In this document: one piece after another, positions 44,331 to 55,440 of the stretch
How positions within the stretch are numbered: position 1 is the first letter of the stretch
Layout: every line of letters begins with the position of its first letter
Assembly: GCA_964035545.1 (NCBI GenBank)
Contig: OZ037772.1
Location: forward strand, 2,612,501 to 2,676,500
Length of the DNA: 64,000 bases
Origin: Bugula neritina
Lineage: Eukaryota > Bryozoa > Gymnolaemata > Cheilostomatida > Bugulidae
Direction: 5' to 3'
Translations under genes and position numbers: made by a program
Notes under the pieces: generated by a model
The model's input: only the letters and a program-made list of their open reading frames with translations
Told to the model about the DNA's origin: nothing
Database searches by the model: none

Positions 44331-47024
44331 TCATCGGATCCGGCGTATCAGGCTTTCCATTTCCCTTGTGCATTGATCGAGGTGGCAGGATAAGGCCTGG
44401 ATTCTTCTGTCCAAGTCGCTTTCTTGAGTGAGGTCAAGGTGGTCCGTAGGTCCAGGGCGCCATTGTCTGCTTGGATCAACACTGGGCTGGTGTGCGAGTT
44501 GTTGTCCCTGGAGTCGTCCTGCACTGTCAGGGCTGCTCTGCATCCGAAATTTAGAGTTTTTACCCGTACTGGGTGAACAACTCGGTGGCCCAGAGTCGGT
44601 TAAGCATCCCACGTGGTAATCTGCTAAATATTTTGGGGGTCTTCTATCCCTTTTACTCCTGCCCAGGGTGTCAGATACTGATGTATCGGACTGTCTGTGG
44701 GGCTCGTCACTTGGAGGGGCTTCATTCTGATTTCTTGCTGGTGAGGGAGCGTCCTTTGTCATGGGGGCCACCGGGGTCAAGCCCGGGATTGGCCGATCCT
44801 CTAGCTGTGGTTGGGGTGGTGGATCCGGAATGGGGGCGTTTGGTGGTGGATCCCGAGGCGGAGCTTCTAAGGTATTATGAACTTCTTCGGGGTCACGAAT
44901 GAATATTTCCCACTCTCGGGGTTGATTCCTCCTCCCCCGGGTGATGGGCTGTCGTGCTGGTTCCAGCAGTGGTGGTGCCTGTCCCGCGGCTTCCGGGCTT
45001 CCGTGGTAAGGTTTCAACCGCTGCTCGTTTTGAACAGATATCTGTCCCGAGCGTTCCACACGATATGTATGGTTTGGTAAAACCTCTACCACGCAGTAGG
45101 GCCCGCCGAACTTAAGCTGTAATTTAGCCGATTGTCCGCGTTGCCTGCGGTAGCTGACCATCCACACCCAGTCCCCTTCGCGATACAGAGGTGGTTCCTC
45201 GGAATCTTCTGTTCGTACCAGCCACTGTTTCTCTCTCAGTGCGTCATGAGCTTTCTTCATGGTTTCGACTAACTTTCCCACGTACTCATGTACTGGGAAT
45301 TCTGGGTTAGGAATGTGGTACGCGAGATGTTCTGGTACCCTGGTTTCTCGGCCCAACATCATCAAGTTTGGTGTTTCCTGTGTGCTAGAGTGGGGGGTGC
45401 TTCGATATGCTCGCATAATCTGTGGTAGCATGACGTCCCACTCCTCTTGACTCCTTCCCAACAAGAGGCTCCGGAGAGCATCACCCAACATCCGGTTGTT
45501 TCTTTCAACTACCCCATTTCCTTGGGGGTGATACGGGGTGGTCCGGCTCTGGTTCACCCCCCATACTTGGCAGAGGTCCTTCATTAGCTGTGATTGGAAT
45601 TGAGCGCCCTGGTCGGTGTGTATCTGTTCCGGTAGGCCGAAGTAACAGAACACATGCTGGTCCAGGACTCGGGCTACTGTAGGTGCCGATACGTCGGGGA
45701 TAGCCAGGGCATCCGCCCATCGTGTGAAGTGGTCTGTAAGGACCAAGATCCAAGAGTTTCCCCTTTCGGTCGTGGGCATGGGTCCCACGAGATCTACCGC
45801 CACGACCTGCCAAGGCCGGCCGGCGTATAGCCGGCGCCGACCTGTGGTTTCGGTGGGGCGTCCGTGTTTGCTGGCCTGACAGACTTCACAGTGCCGAATT
45901 CTCAGTCGCACATCCCTGGTCATCCCGGGCCAATACCATCGCATCTGCAGGCATCTGATGACCCGACTGGCTCCCGCATGGGCCTGTTTGTGGGTGTCCC
46001 AGATGATTTCCCGACGGAGAGCGCGTGGGCATACGACGCGATCCCTCTCCTGTTGTCGGTTGTCTGCTGCGAGTGTCATCGTCAGGAGGCCGTCTGAACG
46101 AATCTGGAGAGAATTCCAGCGGCGGCAGAAGAACTGAAACTCAGCGTCTCCCTGCCGTTGCTGTTCCTCCGAGGGTCGGCTGCCTCCTTTCTTGGCTCGG
46201 AAGATGTCAGCTACTGATCCAGGGAGTGTTTCTTGCAGTCGACACAGCTCCTTGACGTTCTGGTACAGTGTGGGGTTAGCACGGAGTGCCTGGACGTCGT
46301 CTGAGTGGGTTTCAGGCCGAAGATGGCCGTGCTCCCAATGATAGACGTTGCCGTCTCCCAACTGTGCCTCGACGTCAAGGCGGGCAGGTCCCCCATCACG
46401 CCTCTCGATGTGTAGGCATTGCTTGCAGTCCTCCACCGGTCGGCAACTCATGCCATCAGCGTTCCCGTGTTTCTTGCCGGCGCGGTGCTCTATCCGGTAG
46501 GAAAACTCAGCAAGAATCTCTAGCCAACGAGCCACCTGGCTCGAGGGCTCTGCACGTTTACACAACCATATCAGTGATGCATGGTCTGTTCGCAACCGGA
46601 ACGTTCTCCCATACAGATATGGCCGAAAGTGCTTGACCGCCTTGACTACTGCTAGGAGTTCCTTCCTAGTGGTGCAGTAGTTTTTCTCGGCGGCCGCGAG
46701 AGTCTTGCTGTAGTAAGCCACGACCACCTCACTTCCACCCTGGACTTGAGACAGAACAGCTCCCACACTGTGGTCGCTGGCGTCGGTGTCCAGGATGTAC
46801 TCTTTGGCTGGATCAGGATACGCCAGAATCGGCGCCTCCATTAGCCGTTGTTTGAGGTGGTCGAATGCCTGCTGCTCCTCCTGTGTCCACTGCCACCGGA
46901 CTCCCTTGGCGGTTAGCCGATTCAAAGGCTGAGCCACCCCTGCAAACCCGGGTACGTACTGCCTGTAGTACCCTACCAGGCCCAGGAATGCCCGCAATTC
47001 AGAGAGGTCCCGGGGACGGCCCAC
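44331..47024 (-). CDS. Copy D pol, second part: end of RT, RNase H, integrase
   Basis: 897-residue frame that continues the first pol segment after a one-base slip. It starts in the RT connection (LRAFLGLVGYYRQY), then RNase H with D-E-D residues (DTDAS, KELLAV, RTDHASL), integrase HHCC (DTHKQAH...CEVC), catalytic D-D-E (AVDLVGP; HTDQGAQF; VVERNNR), the FGGPYCVVE GPY module and a long proline-rich tail. All catalytic residues I can check are present. The ATG at 47024 is not expected to be a real start. Confidence 0.9.
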   Translation of the reverse strand: MGRPRDLSELRAFLGLVGYYRQYVPGFAGVAQPLNRLTAKGVRWQWTQEEQQAFDHLKQRLMEAPILAYPDPAKEYILDTDASDHSVGAVLSQVQGGSEVVVAYYSKTLAAAEKNYCTTRKELLAVVKAVKHFRPYLYGRTFRLRTDHASLIWLCKRAEPSSQVARWLEILAEFSYRIEHRAGKKHGNADGMSCRPVEDCKQCLHIERRDGGPARLDVEAQLGDGNVYHWEHGHLRPETHSDDVQALRANPTLYQNVKELCRLQETLPGSVADIFRAKKGGSRPSEEQQRQGDAEFQFFCRRWNSLQIRSDGLLTMTLAADNRQQERDRVVCPRALRREIIWDTHKQAHAGASRVIRCLQMRWYWPGMTRDVRLRIRHCEVCQASKHGRPTETTGRRRLYAGRPWQVVAVDLVGPMPTTERGNSWILVLTDHFTRWADALAIPDVSAPTVARVLDQHVFCYFGLPEQIHTDQGAQFQSQLMKDLCQVWGVNQSRTTPYHPQGNGVVERNNRMLGDALRSLLLGRSQEEWDVMLPQIMRAYRSTPHSSTQETPNLMMLGRETRVPEHLAYHIPNPEFPVHEYVGKLVETMKKAHDALREKQWLVRTEDSEEPPLYREGDWVWMVSYRRQRGQSAKLQLKFGGPYCVVEVLPNHTYRVERSGQISVQNEQRLKPYHGSPEAAGQAPPLLEPARQPITRGRRNQPREWEIFIRDPEEVHNTLEAPPRDPPPNAPIPDPPPQPQLEDRPIPGLTPVAPMTKDAPSPARNQNEAPPSDEPHRQSDTSVSDTLGRSKRDRRPPKYLADYHVGCLTDSGPPSCSPSTGKNSKFRMQSSPDSAGRLQGQQLAHQPSVDPSRQWRPGPTDHLDLTQESDLDRRIQALSCHLDQCTREMESLIRRIR

Positions 47025-49072
47025 TCCTTCACAGCCTGTACCTTCTCCGGATCGGTAGCGACCCCGTCACGGCCAACCACATGGCCCAGGTACGTGACTT
47101 CTTGCTGTAGGAGTGCACACTTGGAGGGCTTCAACTTCAGTCCAGCAGCCCGGAGTCGGTCAAAGACCTCCCGCAGACGACTGACATGAGTCGTAAAGTC
47201 TGGGGAGATGACAATGACGTCATCCAGATAGATTAGGAGGGTCTTCCAGTGTAACCCACTGAGGACCTGCTCCATGAGTCTTTGGAAAGTTGCCGGGGCG
47301 GACGTAAGTCCAAACGGCAGTACTTTCCACTTCCAGAGCCCATCGCGGGTAATGAATGCTGCTTTGTCCTGAGCATCAGGACTGAGGGGTACTTGCCAGT
47401 ACCCGCTAAGCAGATCCAGAGTACTGAAGTACTTGCTACCCGCGAGGGCATCCAGAGACTCATCTATCCGCGGAAGGGGGTAAGCGTCCTGGATGGTAAC
47501 GCTGTTGAGTCTGCGGTAGTCCACACAGAACCTCCAGCTACCATCCTTCTTCTTGACCAGGACTACTGGAGAGCTCCACGCACCGTGGGCAGGCTCAATC
47601 AGATCCCGGTCGAGAAGATCTTGCACCTGCCGGCTCACCTCCTTCTCCTTCTCCGGGCCCAGACGTCGGGTTGGCTGCCTGATGGGAGTGGTGCCAGCTG
47701 CCAGAGGTATCTCGTGGGAGATAACCTTAGTCAGTCCCATATCTTCATCACCACGACTGAAGATATCACTGTACTCCGCGAGTAGTTGAGCCAGTGTTTG
47801 GCGTTCAGTACTACTCGTACAGTTTCCACACGCTCCACTGTACAAGCCAGCCACATGCTCCGGGACTGCTTCTCGGTGGTTGTGAGGGGGGTTTCCCTGG
47901 GTGTCGGTCACTGTTTCCAGTGCCGGACCCACATCCGCCTCATGGATGGAGTGGTACTTCCCCACCAGTGCACCAGCCGATAATCGGACCGATTCCGCAA
48001 AGGGGTTTATGCATTGCACGAGGAGCTCTCTTCGACAGTCCAGCCGATTTAGGCTGTTTGCCAGTCGAATTGCTCCGTGCGTTCCCTCCACCACCCCCAG
48101 TGCGGCGATCTCCTTGCAGTTGACCCTGCATCGGAGAGTAGCCTGGGATCTCCCTGGAATCATGCAGTCCTGCACTACCTGGACTCCGCCCACCAAGGGC
48201 CTACCAAACTTGTCCACACAGGCAAGTTCCTTCCCAGCCATCACCACCGCCGACTTCTGGAAATCCATGTGACACTGGTGTTTCTCCAGAAAGGGCATTC
48301 CCAGAATGGCGTCTTCCTTCAGGTGGCTGACAATGAACGTCTCGTGAATTACTTGATCACGGACTCGTCCAGGTAGTGTGATAATGCCGTAGAAGGGGAT
48401 ACACGATCCGTCCGCCAACGTACCGTGTGCTCCTTCGTATGGCTCGAGGCTCGCCCGCTCTCGGGCGCCAAGGGTGCCGAAGAGACGCCGACTTAGCAGG
48501 TTTGTAGTGCACCCTGTGTCCAGCAGGAAGGTGGCAGCTTTACCCGAAATTTTTCCGGGCAGGAAGTAGCTGCTTCCATACGGCTGGGTGCTCCTGGGTC
48601 GGTCAGTCTCTGGGGGGGACACCTCTTGGGTCCTTACAGCGGGCCTCCTCTTCGTCTTACAGACAACGGGGGTTTTCTGAGGCTGGGAGGGTAGCTTGGG
48701 ATACTCTTGCGAGTAAGCTGATTCTTCCTCCACAGCCTCTTCGGGCAACCCCGCGAACCGGTTTTGGAGTGGCCAGGCCGGAGGATCGGGTAAACCTTGC
48801 GGTCTCCGAGATCTCCGAGGTGCCTGCCATCCTGCATCTAGGAGTCCCATCCGGGTCGTAGGTGGCTGGGTTGGAGAGTCGGGCAGACCTTGGGGTCTCC
48901 AACGTCCCCACGCAGCCTCGGCTGGCCTGGAAGAGGCTCCTTGGGTCATTTCTTCCCGGATGGGGTTGGCTGGTGGCTCACGGTTGGCGGAGGTTACCGC
49001 GAGCCCCGGGTGTTTAAAGGCATCCTTCTTTCGTGAGGGCATTGCCTTCGTACATGTCCCCTGGCACCACAC
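46973..49072 (-). CDS. Copy D pol, first part: protease and RT
   Basis: Frame in -1 relation to gag, expressed by frameshifting at 49018-49012; the nominal ATG upstream lies inside gag and is probably unused. Proline-rich leader, aspartic protease (FLLDTGCTTNLL near 48510), RT with YLDDVIVI near 47225. The frame fails at a run of four C (47015-47012) that appears one base short compared with family 1, ending 13 codons later. Otherwise undamaged; a sequencing or assembly error cannot be excluded. Confidence 0.9.
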   Translation of the reverse strand: MWCQGTCTKAMPSRKKDAFKHPGLAVTSANREPPANPIREEMTQGASSRPAEAAWGRWRPQGLPDSPTQPPTTRMGLLDAGWQAPRRSRRPQGLPDPPAWPLQNRFAGLPEEAVEEESAYSQEYPKLPSQPQKTPVVCKTKRRPAVRTQEVSPPETDRPRSTQPYGSSYFLPGKISGKAATFLLDTGCTTNLLSRRLFGTLGARERASLEPYEGAHGTLADGSCIPFYGIITLPGRVRDQVIHETFIVSHLKEDAILGMPFLEKHQCHMDFQKSAVVMAGKELACVDKFGRPLVGGVQVVQDCMIPGRSQATLRCRVNCKEIAALGVVEGTHGAIRLANSLNRLDCRRELLVQCINPFAESVRLSAGALVGKYHSIHEADVGPALETVTDTQGNPPHNHREAVPEHVAGLYSGACGNCTSSTERQTLAQLLAEYSDIFSRGDEDMGLTKVISHEIPLAAGTTPIRQPTRRLGPEKEKEVSRQVQDLLDRDLIEPAHGAWSSPVVLVKKKDGSWRFCVDYRRLNSVTIQDAYPLPRIDESLDALAGSKYFSTLDLLSGYWQVPLSPDAQDKAAFITRDGLWKWKVLPFGLTSAPATFQRLMEQVLSGLHWKTLLIYLDDVIVISPDFTTHVSRLREVFDRLRAAGLKLKPSKCALLQQEVTYLGHVVGRDGVATDPEKVQAVKEWAVPGTSLNCGHSWAW
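48975..49018 (-). promoter_or_regulatory. Predicted -1 ribosomal frameshift signal, copy D
   Basis: TTTAAAC at 49018-49012 is read T TTA AAC in the gag frame, a canonical slippery heptamer. After a 6-nt spacer (49011-49006) GGCTCGCGGT (49005-48996) pairs with ACCGTGAGCC (48984-48975), ten pairs including one G-U, around an 11-nt loop. The gag stop TAA (48996-48994) straddles the end of the stem. Confidence 0.82.
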
Positions 49073-49941
49073 CCCCAGCAGGTGAGGTGGGTAGTACCGG
49101 CTGGTTCACCCCGGGGTCGGGGGTTTCGTTTATCAGCCTGTTCTCTCTGCATCTGTTTCATCTCTGCCTGCAATCCCTTTACCATGTCCATCAGCATGGT
49201 CATCTGGTCAGGTGACGAAGTAGTAGCAGCCGCCACGGCCTGTGGGTTTGGCTGATCCGGCTTAGCGACTTCGGGTCGTTCCTCAATCTGACAAGCGGTG
49301 AAATCCGCACATTGAGGTCCCTCCACTTGGTAGTAAGCCTTGCCCAGGGCTAAGGCTTCCTCTATAGTGGTGACCTTGGCTGCCAAGTAATAACGCTGTA
49401 GTCCAGGGTTATTGATTGTGTGGAAGAAGGCTTCATACACAGCACCTCTTTGTGCTGCCGGTGTGTCGTCGCTATGGGCTACTGGTACTAGTGCCTCAAT
49501 AGCGTTCGCATGGTCTTGGAGTGAGGTCTTCCGGTCTCGGCGTATGGTGCGCAATTTGTCCCTGGCGGCGCGGGCGGTTAGCCCGAAACGCGACCTGAGG
49601 GCCTGAAAGATGTGCGCTGTATTGGGTCCCAGAGCATAACTCTTTGCCTGACCTGTCAGACAGGTACGGAGGTGAAGAAGGCGCACCGGTGCCGGCCATT
49701 CGGCGAGGGTGGCTACCTCTTCAAACTCCCTGATGAATTGCTCTATGTCCCCATCGCCTCCGAAAATCGGGGGCCTCAGGCGATACCTGTCTCCAGGTGC
49801 TGCCTGCCCGGCCTTGCTGACCTCCCGGAGGGCTGCGATGAGAGTCTCCATGGTGAGACGGTCCCCTTCTCCTTCTTCTTCTCCTTCTACCATGACTTCT
49901 TCTCCTTCTACCATGACTTCTGCTTCTCCTTCGTCCCCCAT
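48994..49941 (-). CDS. Gag of copy D
   Basis: 315 residues, intact. Acidic Glu/Gly-rich start, then a Ty3-type capsid region (GGDGDIEQFIREFEEVA resembles copy B Gag) and, unlike family 1, one CCHC zinc knuckle C-x2-C-x4-H-x4-C (CWGCGARGHVRRQC, about residues 288-301) for RNA binding. The knuckle lies directly upstream of the frameshift heptamer, so it is kept in both Gag and Gag-Pol. Confidence 0.92.
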   Translation of the reverse strand: MGDEGEAEVMVEGEEVMVEGEEEGEGDRLTMETLIAALREVSKAGQAAPGDRYRLRPPIFGGDGDIEQFIREFEEVATLAEWPAPVRLLHLRTCLTGQAKSYALGPNTAHIFQALRSRFGLTARAARDKLRTIRRDRKTSLQDHANAIEALVPVAHSDDTPAAQRGAVYEAFFHTINNPGLQRYYLAAKVTTIEEALALGKAYYQVEGPQCADFTACQIEERPEVAKPDQPNPQAVAAATTSSPDQMTMLMDMVKGLQAEMKQMQREQADKRNPRPRGEPAGTTHLTCWGCGARGHVRRQCPHERRMPLNTRGSR

Positions 49942-49994
49942 TGTGCTGTTCTTTCTTTCTCTCTAATGGCTGCTTGTCGTACTAGTCTATTCTA

Positions 49995-50012
49995 ATCCCA
50001 CCGCTGCCACCA
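49995..50012 (-). other. Primer binding site of copy D, tRNA-Leu type
   Basis: Minus strand TGGTGGCAGCGGTGGGAT, one base from the 5' LTR, the same 18-mer as copy B although the LTRs of the two families are unrelated. Confidence 0.85.
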
Positions 50013-50013
50013 A

Positions 50014-50576
50014 TGTTGTGCATTTGTGGATTATAAGAATAGACTAGTAGTCTGCATGCCAGTTATTGTGATAGAAATAAAGTCTTTGTAAAATATTGAT
50101 TCTAATAGTCTTTATTGATGTTTCCTCTGTGAGCTCCAGTGTTAGACTGATTCATACTAGAAAAACTCACGCTTATATACAGAGGGGGCCGAAGTTCGTA
50201 CGAAGTTCGGAGTTCCGGCGACCGATGTCGAAAATATCCGGTCCGATCTCGGACAGGCTCCTCCGACATCGGTTCTGACTTCGGACGAGCTTCGGCTCAC
50301 ATAGTTAATTATTTATAAAACAAAAAGAAAAGTGGCAGGGAATACAACTCACAAAAACTATTACAGTAAACAAACAAAAATAATAGAAAGGGCAATTCAC
50401 AATCATTACGCTATTTACTACACTAAGAGCTTAGCTATAATTACAATATTTGAGGCATTAGAAAGCTACGCAAGGAGCTTAGCTATAATTACAGCATTTA
50501 CAGTATTTACAAAGTTACGCTAAGTCCATTATAATAGTGACGCGATATAATTACTAGAGCGTTAAAATCCATTACA
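50014..50576 (-). repeat. 5' LTR of copy D (563 bp)
   Basis: Three differences by eye from the LTR at 43678-44240, all in or near the GC-rich inverted-repeat block. Confidence 0.95.
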
Positions 50577-50984
50577 ATACTTTGCGAAATTACTACTTTG
50601 GTGAACAAAGGTTGGGAAATATTTTGAGGAAAATTTGTGATTTACACTTTTAAACCAATTTATAAGTAATTTGAAATTTGATTAGGCGAGTATTTGAAAT
50701 TTTTCAAAATTTACAAAGATTTGTTCATATTCAATGACTTTGCATATATGCACACAAAGTATTCTGTAATATGTAATATGTAATTGGGCTCACTGGGTAG
50801 GTTATATTATTGTATTCATATTAACCAACTTGACAGTTTACTAATTCATTGTCTAACTCTGTCTGTCTTAGTCTAGTAACACTATTTATTTATTTATTTA
50901 CTTATTAATTTATTTATTTGACTAAATCTTGTCTGTCTTTGTCTAGTAACACTATTTATTTATTTATTTACTTATTAATTTAAT
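50577..50984. other. Non-coding DNA with a short duplication
   Basis: A ~65-bp segment (TCTAGTAACACTATTTATTT...) occurs twice at about 50871-50925 and 50940-50990. No gene seen. Confidence 0.55.
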
Positions 50985-52933
50985 TAAATTACTAGTTTAT
51001 ATTACCAAGTTATATTACTAGTTTATATTACCAAGTTATATTACTAGTTTATGTAACCAAGTTATATTACTAGTTTATGTTACCAAATTATATTACTAGT
51101 TTATATTACCAAGTTATACTACCAAGTTATATTACTAGTTTATGTTACGAAGTTATATTACTAGTTTATGTTACCTAGTTATATTACTAGTTTATGTTAC
51201 CAAGTTATATTACTAGTTTATGTTACCAAGTTATATTACTAGTTTATATTACCAAGTTATATTACTAGTTTATGTTACCAAGTTATATTACTAGTTTATG
51301 TTACCAAGTTATATTACTAGTTTATGTTACCAAGTTATATTACTAGTTTATATTACCAAGTTATATTACTAGTTTATGTTACCAAGTTATATTACTGGTT
51401 TATGTTACCAAGTTATATTACTAGTTTATGTTACCAAGTTATATTACTAGTTTATTTTGCCAAGTTATATTACTAGTTTATGTTACCAAGTTATACTACC
51501 AAGTTATATTACTAGTTTATGTTACCAAGTTATATTACTAGTTTATGTTACCAAGTTATATTACTAGTTTAGGTTACCAAGTTATATTACTAGTTTATGT
51601 TACCAAGTTATATTACTAGTTTATACTACCAACTTATATTACTAGTTTATGTTACCAAGTTATATTACTAGTTTATGTTACCCAGTTATATTACTAGTTT
51701 ATTTTGCCAAGTTATAGTACCAAGTTATATTACTAGTTTATGTTACCCAGTTATATTACTAGTTTATGTTACCAAGTTATAGTACCAAGTTATATTACTA
51801 GTTTATGTTACCAAATTATATTACTAGTTTATGTTACCAAGTTATATTACTAGTTTATGTTACGAAGTTATATTACTAGTTTGTATTACCAAGTTATATT
51901 ACTAGTTTATGTTACCAAGTTATATTACTAGTTTATGTTACCAAGTTATATTACTAGTTTATGTTACCAAGTTATATTACTAGTTTATGTTACCAAGTTA
52001 TATTACTAGTTTATGTTACCAAGTTATATTACTAGTTTATGTTACCAAGTTATATTACTAGTTTATGTTACCAAGTTATACTACCAAGTTATATTACTAG
52101 TTTATGTTACCAAGTTATATTACCAAGTTATATTACTAGTTTATGTTACCAAGTTATATTACTAGTTTAGGTTACCAAGTTATATTACTAGTTTATGTTA
52201 CCCAGTTATATTACTAGTTTATGTTACCAAGTTATAGTACCAAGTTATATTACTAGTTTATGTTACCAAATTATATTACTAGTTTATGTTACCAAGTTAT
52301 ATTACTAGTTTATGTTACGAAGTTATATTACTAGTTTATATTACCAAGTTATATTACTAGTTTATGTTACCAAGTTATATTACTAGTTTATGTTACCAAG
52401 TTATATTACTAGTTTATGTTACCAAGTTATATTACTAGTTTATGTTACCAAGTTATATTACTAGTTTATGTTACCAAGTTATATTACTAGTTTATGTTAC
52501 CAAGTTATATTACTAGTTTATGTTACCAAGTTATACTACCAAGTTATATTACTAGTTTATGTTACCAAGTTATATTACTAGTTTATGTTACCAAGTTATA
52601 TTACTAGTTTATATTACCAAGTTATATTACTAGTTTATATTACCAAGTTATATTACTAGTTTATATTACCAAGTTATATTACCAGTTTATGTTACAAAGT
52701 TATATTACTAGTTTATGTTACGAAGTTATATTGCTAGTTTATATTACCAAGTTATATTACTAGTTTATGTTACCAAGTTATATTACAAGTTTATGTTACC
52801 AAGTTATATTACTAGTTTATATCACCAAGTTATCTTACTAGTTTATATAACCAAATTATATTACTAGTTTATTTTGCCAAGTTATATTACTAGTTTATAT
52901 TACCAAGTTATATTACTAGTTTATACTGCTAGT
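50985..52933. repeat. 26-bp minisatellite, about 1.95 kb
   Basis: Around 75 copies of a unit built from AGTTATATTACTAGTTTATG and TTACCA. Some copies are shortened to AGTTATACTACCA, giving higher-order patterns: the block near 51700-52080 is repeated around 52210-52540. Confidence 0.97.
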
Positions 52934-53440
52934 ATTCAACAACTACCCTCCAGCACATCTCAACTCTGACACAACTAAGCTGACTAATCATCCGTATAGT
53001 TTATAGTTTTTGTTGAATTCTTCAGACCCTGAGAACTGTGCGTGTGGCTTCACCTGCGAGTGTGGTGCCTGTGTTGGGGTATGTGACCTTGACAGAGACT
53101 GTGGGAAGCTGCAGATCTGTTTGGAGAAAAGATGTTATCAGCAGGCCTCACCAGATGACAGGACTGTTGTCTAGGATCTTTATCACTCAGAACTAGTAGA
53201 ATGTTCTTCAGGTATGAATGCGAAATCTTTGTTCTAAACTCTATTAGAGTTTAAAAGTGTTGCTTTCTGTTGTACTTATATCTGTGCTGGCCAGGATTTT
53301 TGAATGATTTTTGTAATGTATTTACATAACAGAGTGTAAACTTAAAGCTGAATTTGCTTTATTTTCTACATATTTTGGTTTGCGATTTTTCAGTAGAAAT
53401 GAGGCATCACACTCGGTGTGATTATCAGCATTTTTTGCAG

Positions 53441-53525
53441 GTGCTTCTATCCGTGTACTGACAACACAGCCTGTCCTAGTGATGGACAAATCTGTCGCCA
53501 TGGTGTCTGTAAAGAGGGCTGTCAG
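53441..53525 (+). pseudogene. Cysteine-module exon of the degraded matrix gene
   Basis: Acceptor TTTTTTGCAG, donor GTGAGT. Read as CFYPCTDNTACPSDG and QICRHGVCKEGC, a six-to-eight-cysteine EB-like module. Confidence 0.6.
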
Positions 53526-53999
53526 GTGAGTAGTCGCTATGACCTACACTGCGAGTTATTGATGACTTTCATACTATGAGTTGTGACTACCTACTATAAT
53601 TTATACTGCGAGTCCAAGTAGCTGCTGTAACTTATGCTGTGAGTCATGGCTAACTGAAATCACTTATACTGTGAGTCATGACTAACTGAAATCACTTATA
53701 CTGTGAGTCATGACTAACTGATATCACTTATACTGTGAGTCAATTATCAAAAATAGCAAAGAAGTAGAGATATGTTGTGTATGTGAGATATGTGAGGTTA
53801 TTTAGTGACTAGTTCGCTATTTATAGAGTTTTGTTTCTATTAATAGACTGTACTGAAGATGAACAATGTAGATCTGAGTTTACTGAATGCATATCCAACA
53901 TATGCTATCAGCTTTATCCTCTCAACAATTCAGATCTTTCTGATGCTGAGCAGGACAGACTCTTTGATGATCCGCTGGACATATAGAATGATGGTAAGT

Positions 54000-54241
54000 T
54001 ACTCTGTTAGTACAGTTACTCTGTTAGTACAGTTACTCTGTTAGTACAGTTACTCTGTTAGTATAGTTACTCTGTTAGTATAGTTACTCTGTTAGTACAG
54101 TTACTCTGTTAGTACAGTTACTCTGTTAGTATAGTTACTCTGTTAGTATAGTTACTCTGTTAGTATAGTTACTCTGTTAGTATAGTTACTCTGTTAGTAT
54201 AGTTACTCTGTTAGTTTAATTACTCTGTTAGTATAGTTACA
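54000..54241. repeat. 17-bp tandem repeat
   Basis: About 14 copies of ACTCTGTTAGTACAGTT (C/T variants), starting at the splice donor of the preceding exon candidate. Confidence 0.93.
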
Positions 54242-54489
54242 GTAGCAGTTTGCTAGTCATAATAACTTGCACTGTTAGCTGCTTAACTAGTTATTCTACA
54301 TCTCTTGTAGCCACAACCAAAGTGGTGTCTATATATCCTGCTAGTGACTTGAGTAATGACTCATATGTCTCCTACAGTACGAGTGGTCAGCTTGCGGCAG
54401 TGTTGGAAGAGAGTGGAGACAACTTGGATCAGAGGTATAGGTATTGCTTAGTATAAGTTATACCATTACCATATATAAGCAGAGTGACA

Positions 54490-54529
54490 GATGAACTGAC
54501 TGACTGACGGACAAACTGACTGACTGACT

Positions 54530-54560
<31 letters not shown>

Positions 54561-54600
54561 GGACTGGCTGACTGACTGACTGGACAAACAGACAGATAAA
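54490..54600. repeat. CTGA/CGGA tetranucleotide repeat
   Basis: ACTGACTGACTGACGGACTG-type array. Confidence 0.9.
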
Positions 54601-54711
54601 CAGATAGGTAAATATTGATCACATATATACTGAAGCTACCAACTGAGACCCATACTGTGTTTTGATTTAGCATATACTGGTATATGATATCTTTCTACAA
54701 TGTGTTTACAG

Positions 54712-54855
54712 TTTACTCTACAAAGGATAGTTCCATCAGATGGACTCACTCTACTCACGTGTAAGACTCATCAAGAATGTTTACCCAATCAGATCTGTGG
54801 TAACGAGGTGTGCACACTGACATGTAAAAGTGACTCTGAGTGTACATTCAACCAG
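54712..54855 (+). pseudogene. Cysteine-module exon of the degraded matrix gene
   Basis: Acceptor GTGTTTACAG, donor GTTAGA. Contains CKTHQECLPNQICGNEVC followed by CKSDSEC, two linked Cys modules with an open frame. Confidence 0.6.
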
Positions 54856-55274
54856 GTTAGATACTGCATACATGTCTCTATCCTAGCAGCTAATTGTACG
54901 ACCATATATGGAAGTGTTCAATTCAATGTCTATATATGGGATTATTTATCTCTGTGGCCATATATGGTAGCGAATGTCCTTGTGCATGTCCGTATTTGGC
55001 AATATGTATATCCGTGACCATATATGGTATGAACATATTTTATGACAAACTGTTTCTATGATGCATGTAGCTGTATGCGTTTTTATGACTATATTATATA
55101 ACAGCAATGTGAATAGCAGTTGATGAATGTATGCATTTCTATGACCTTATAGCTGTATATTTCTTCATGACTGTATTTAGTAGTAAACTATCTCTATGAT
55201 CATGATATAATATCTATTAAGCAAACTTTCTATTACACATCAGGTCTACTCTGACAGTAGCCTGTATACGTATA

Positions 55275-55390
55275 GATATCATTTACTGACTGGATGTTTT
55301 TCCTAACATTGCCCATAGCTTTTTTCGTGGCTCGAACCTATCATTTCGTGTTTACTAGGCAAACCCTCGAAAACCCCTAGACCATGTCTG
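55275..55390 (-). repeat. tRNA-derived SINE (minus strand)
   Basis: Read on the minus strand: A-box-like TGGTCTAGGGG, B box GGTTCGAGCC, then GTTAGGAAAAACATCCAGTC. Same family as 29829-30010; this copy keeps the better B box. Confidence 0.7.
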
Positions 55391-55440
55391 CCACATGTTA
55401 TTTATTTATATGGGTGTCAGTGTGAAGTTCCGGTTTGTAG

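Larger units (their letters stand above)
43678..50576 (-). mobile_element. Ty3/gypsy LTR retrotransposon copy D, full length (family 2)
   Basis: 6,899 bp on the minus strand with 563-bp LTRs, flanked by ATAC at 43674-43677 and 50577-50580. Gag and pol are related to family 1 at the protein level but clearly diverged, and there is no third ORF. The LTRs differ at three sites by eye (about 0.5%). The only visible coding defect is one missing base in pol, so this is the youngest nearly intact element here apart from copy B. Confidence 0.96.

Noticed and set aside
50985-52933. Possible repeat-spacer array
   Set aside because: Continuous tandem units without spacers.
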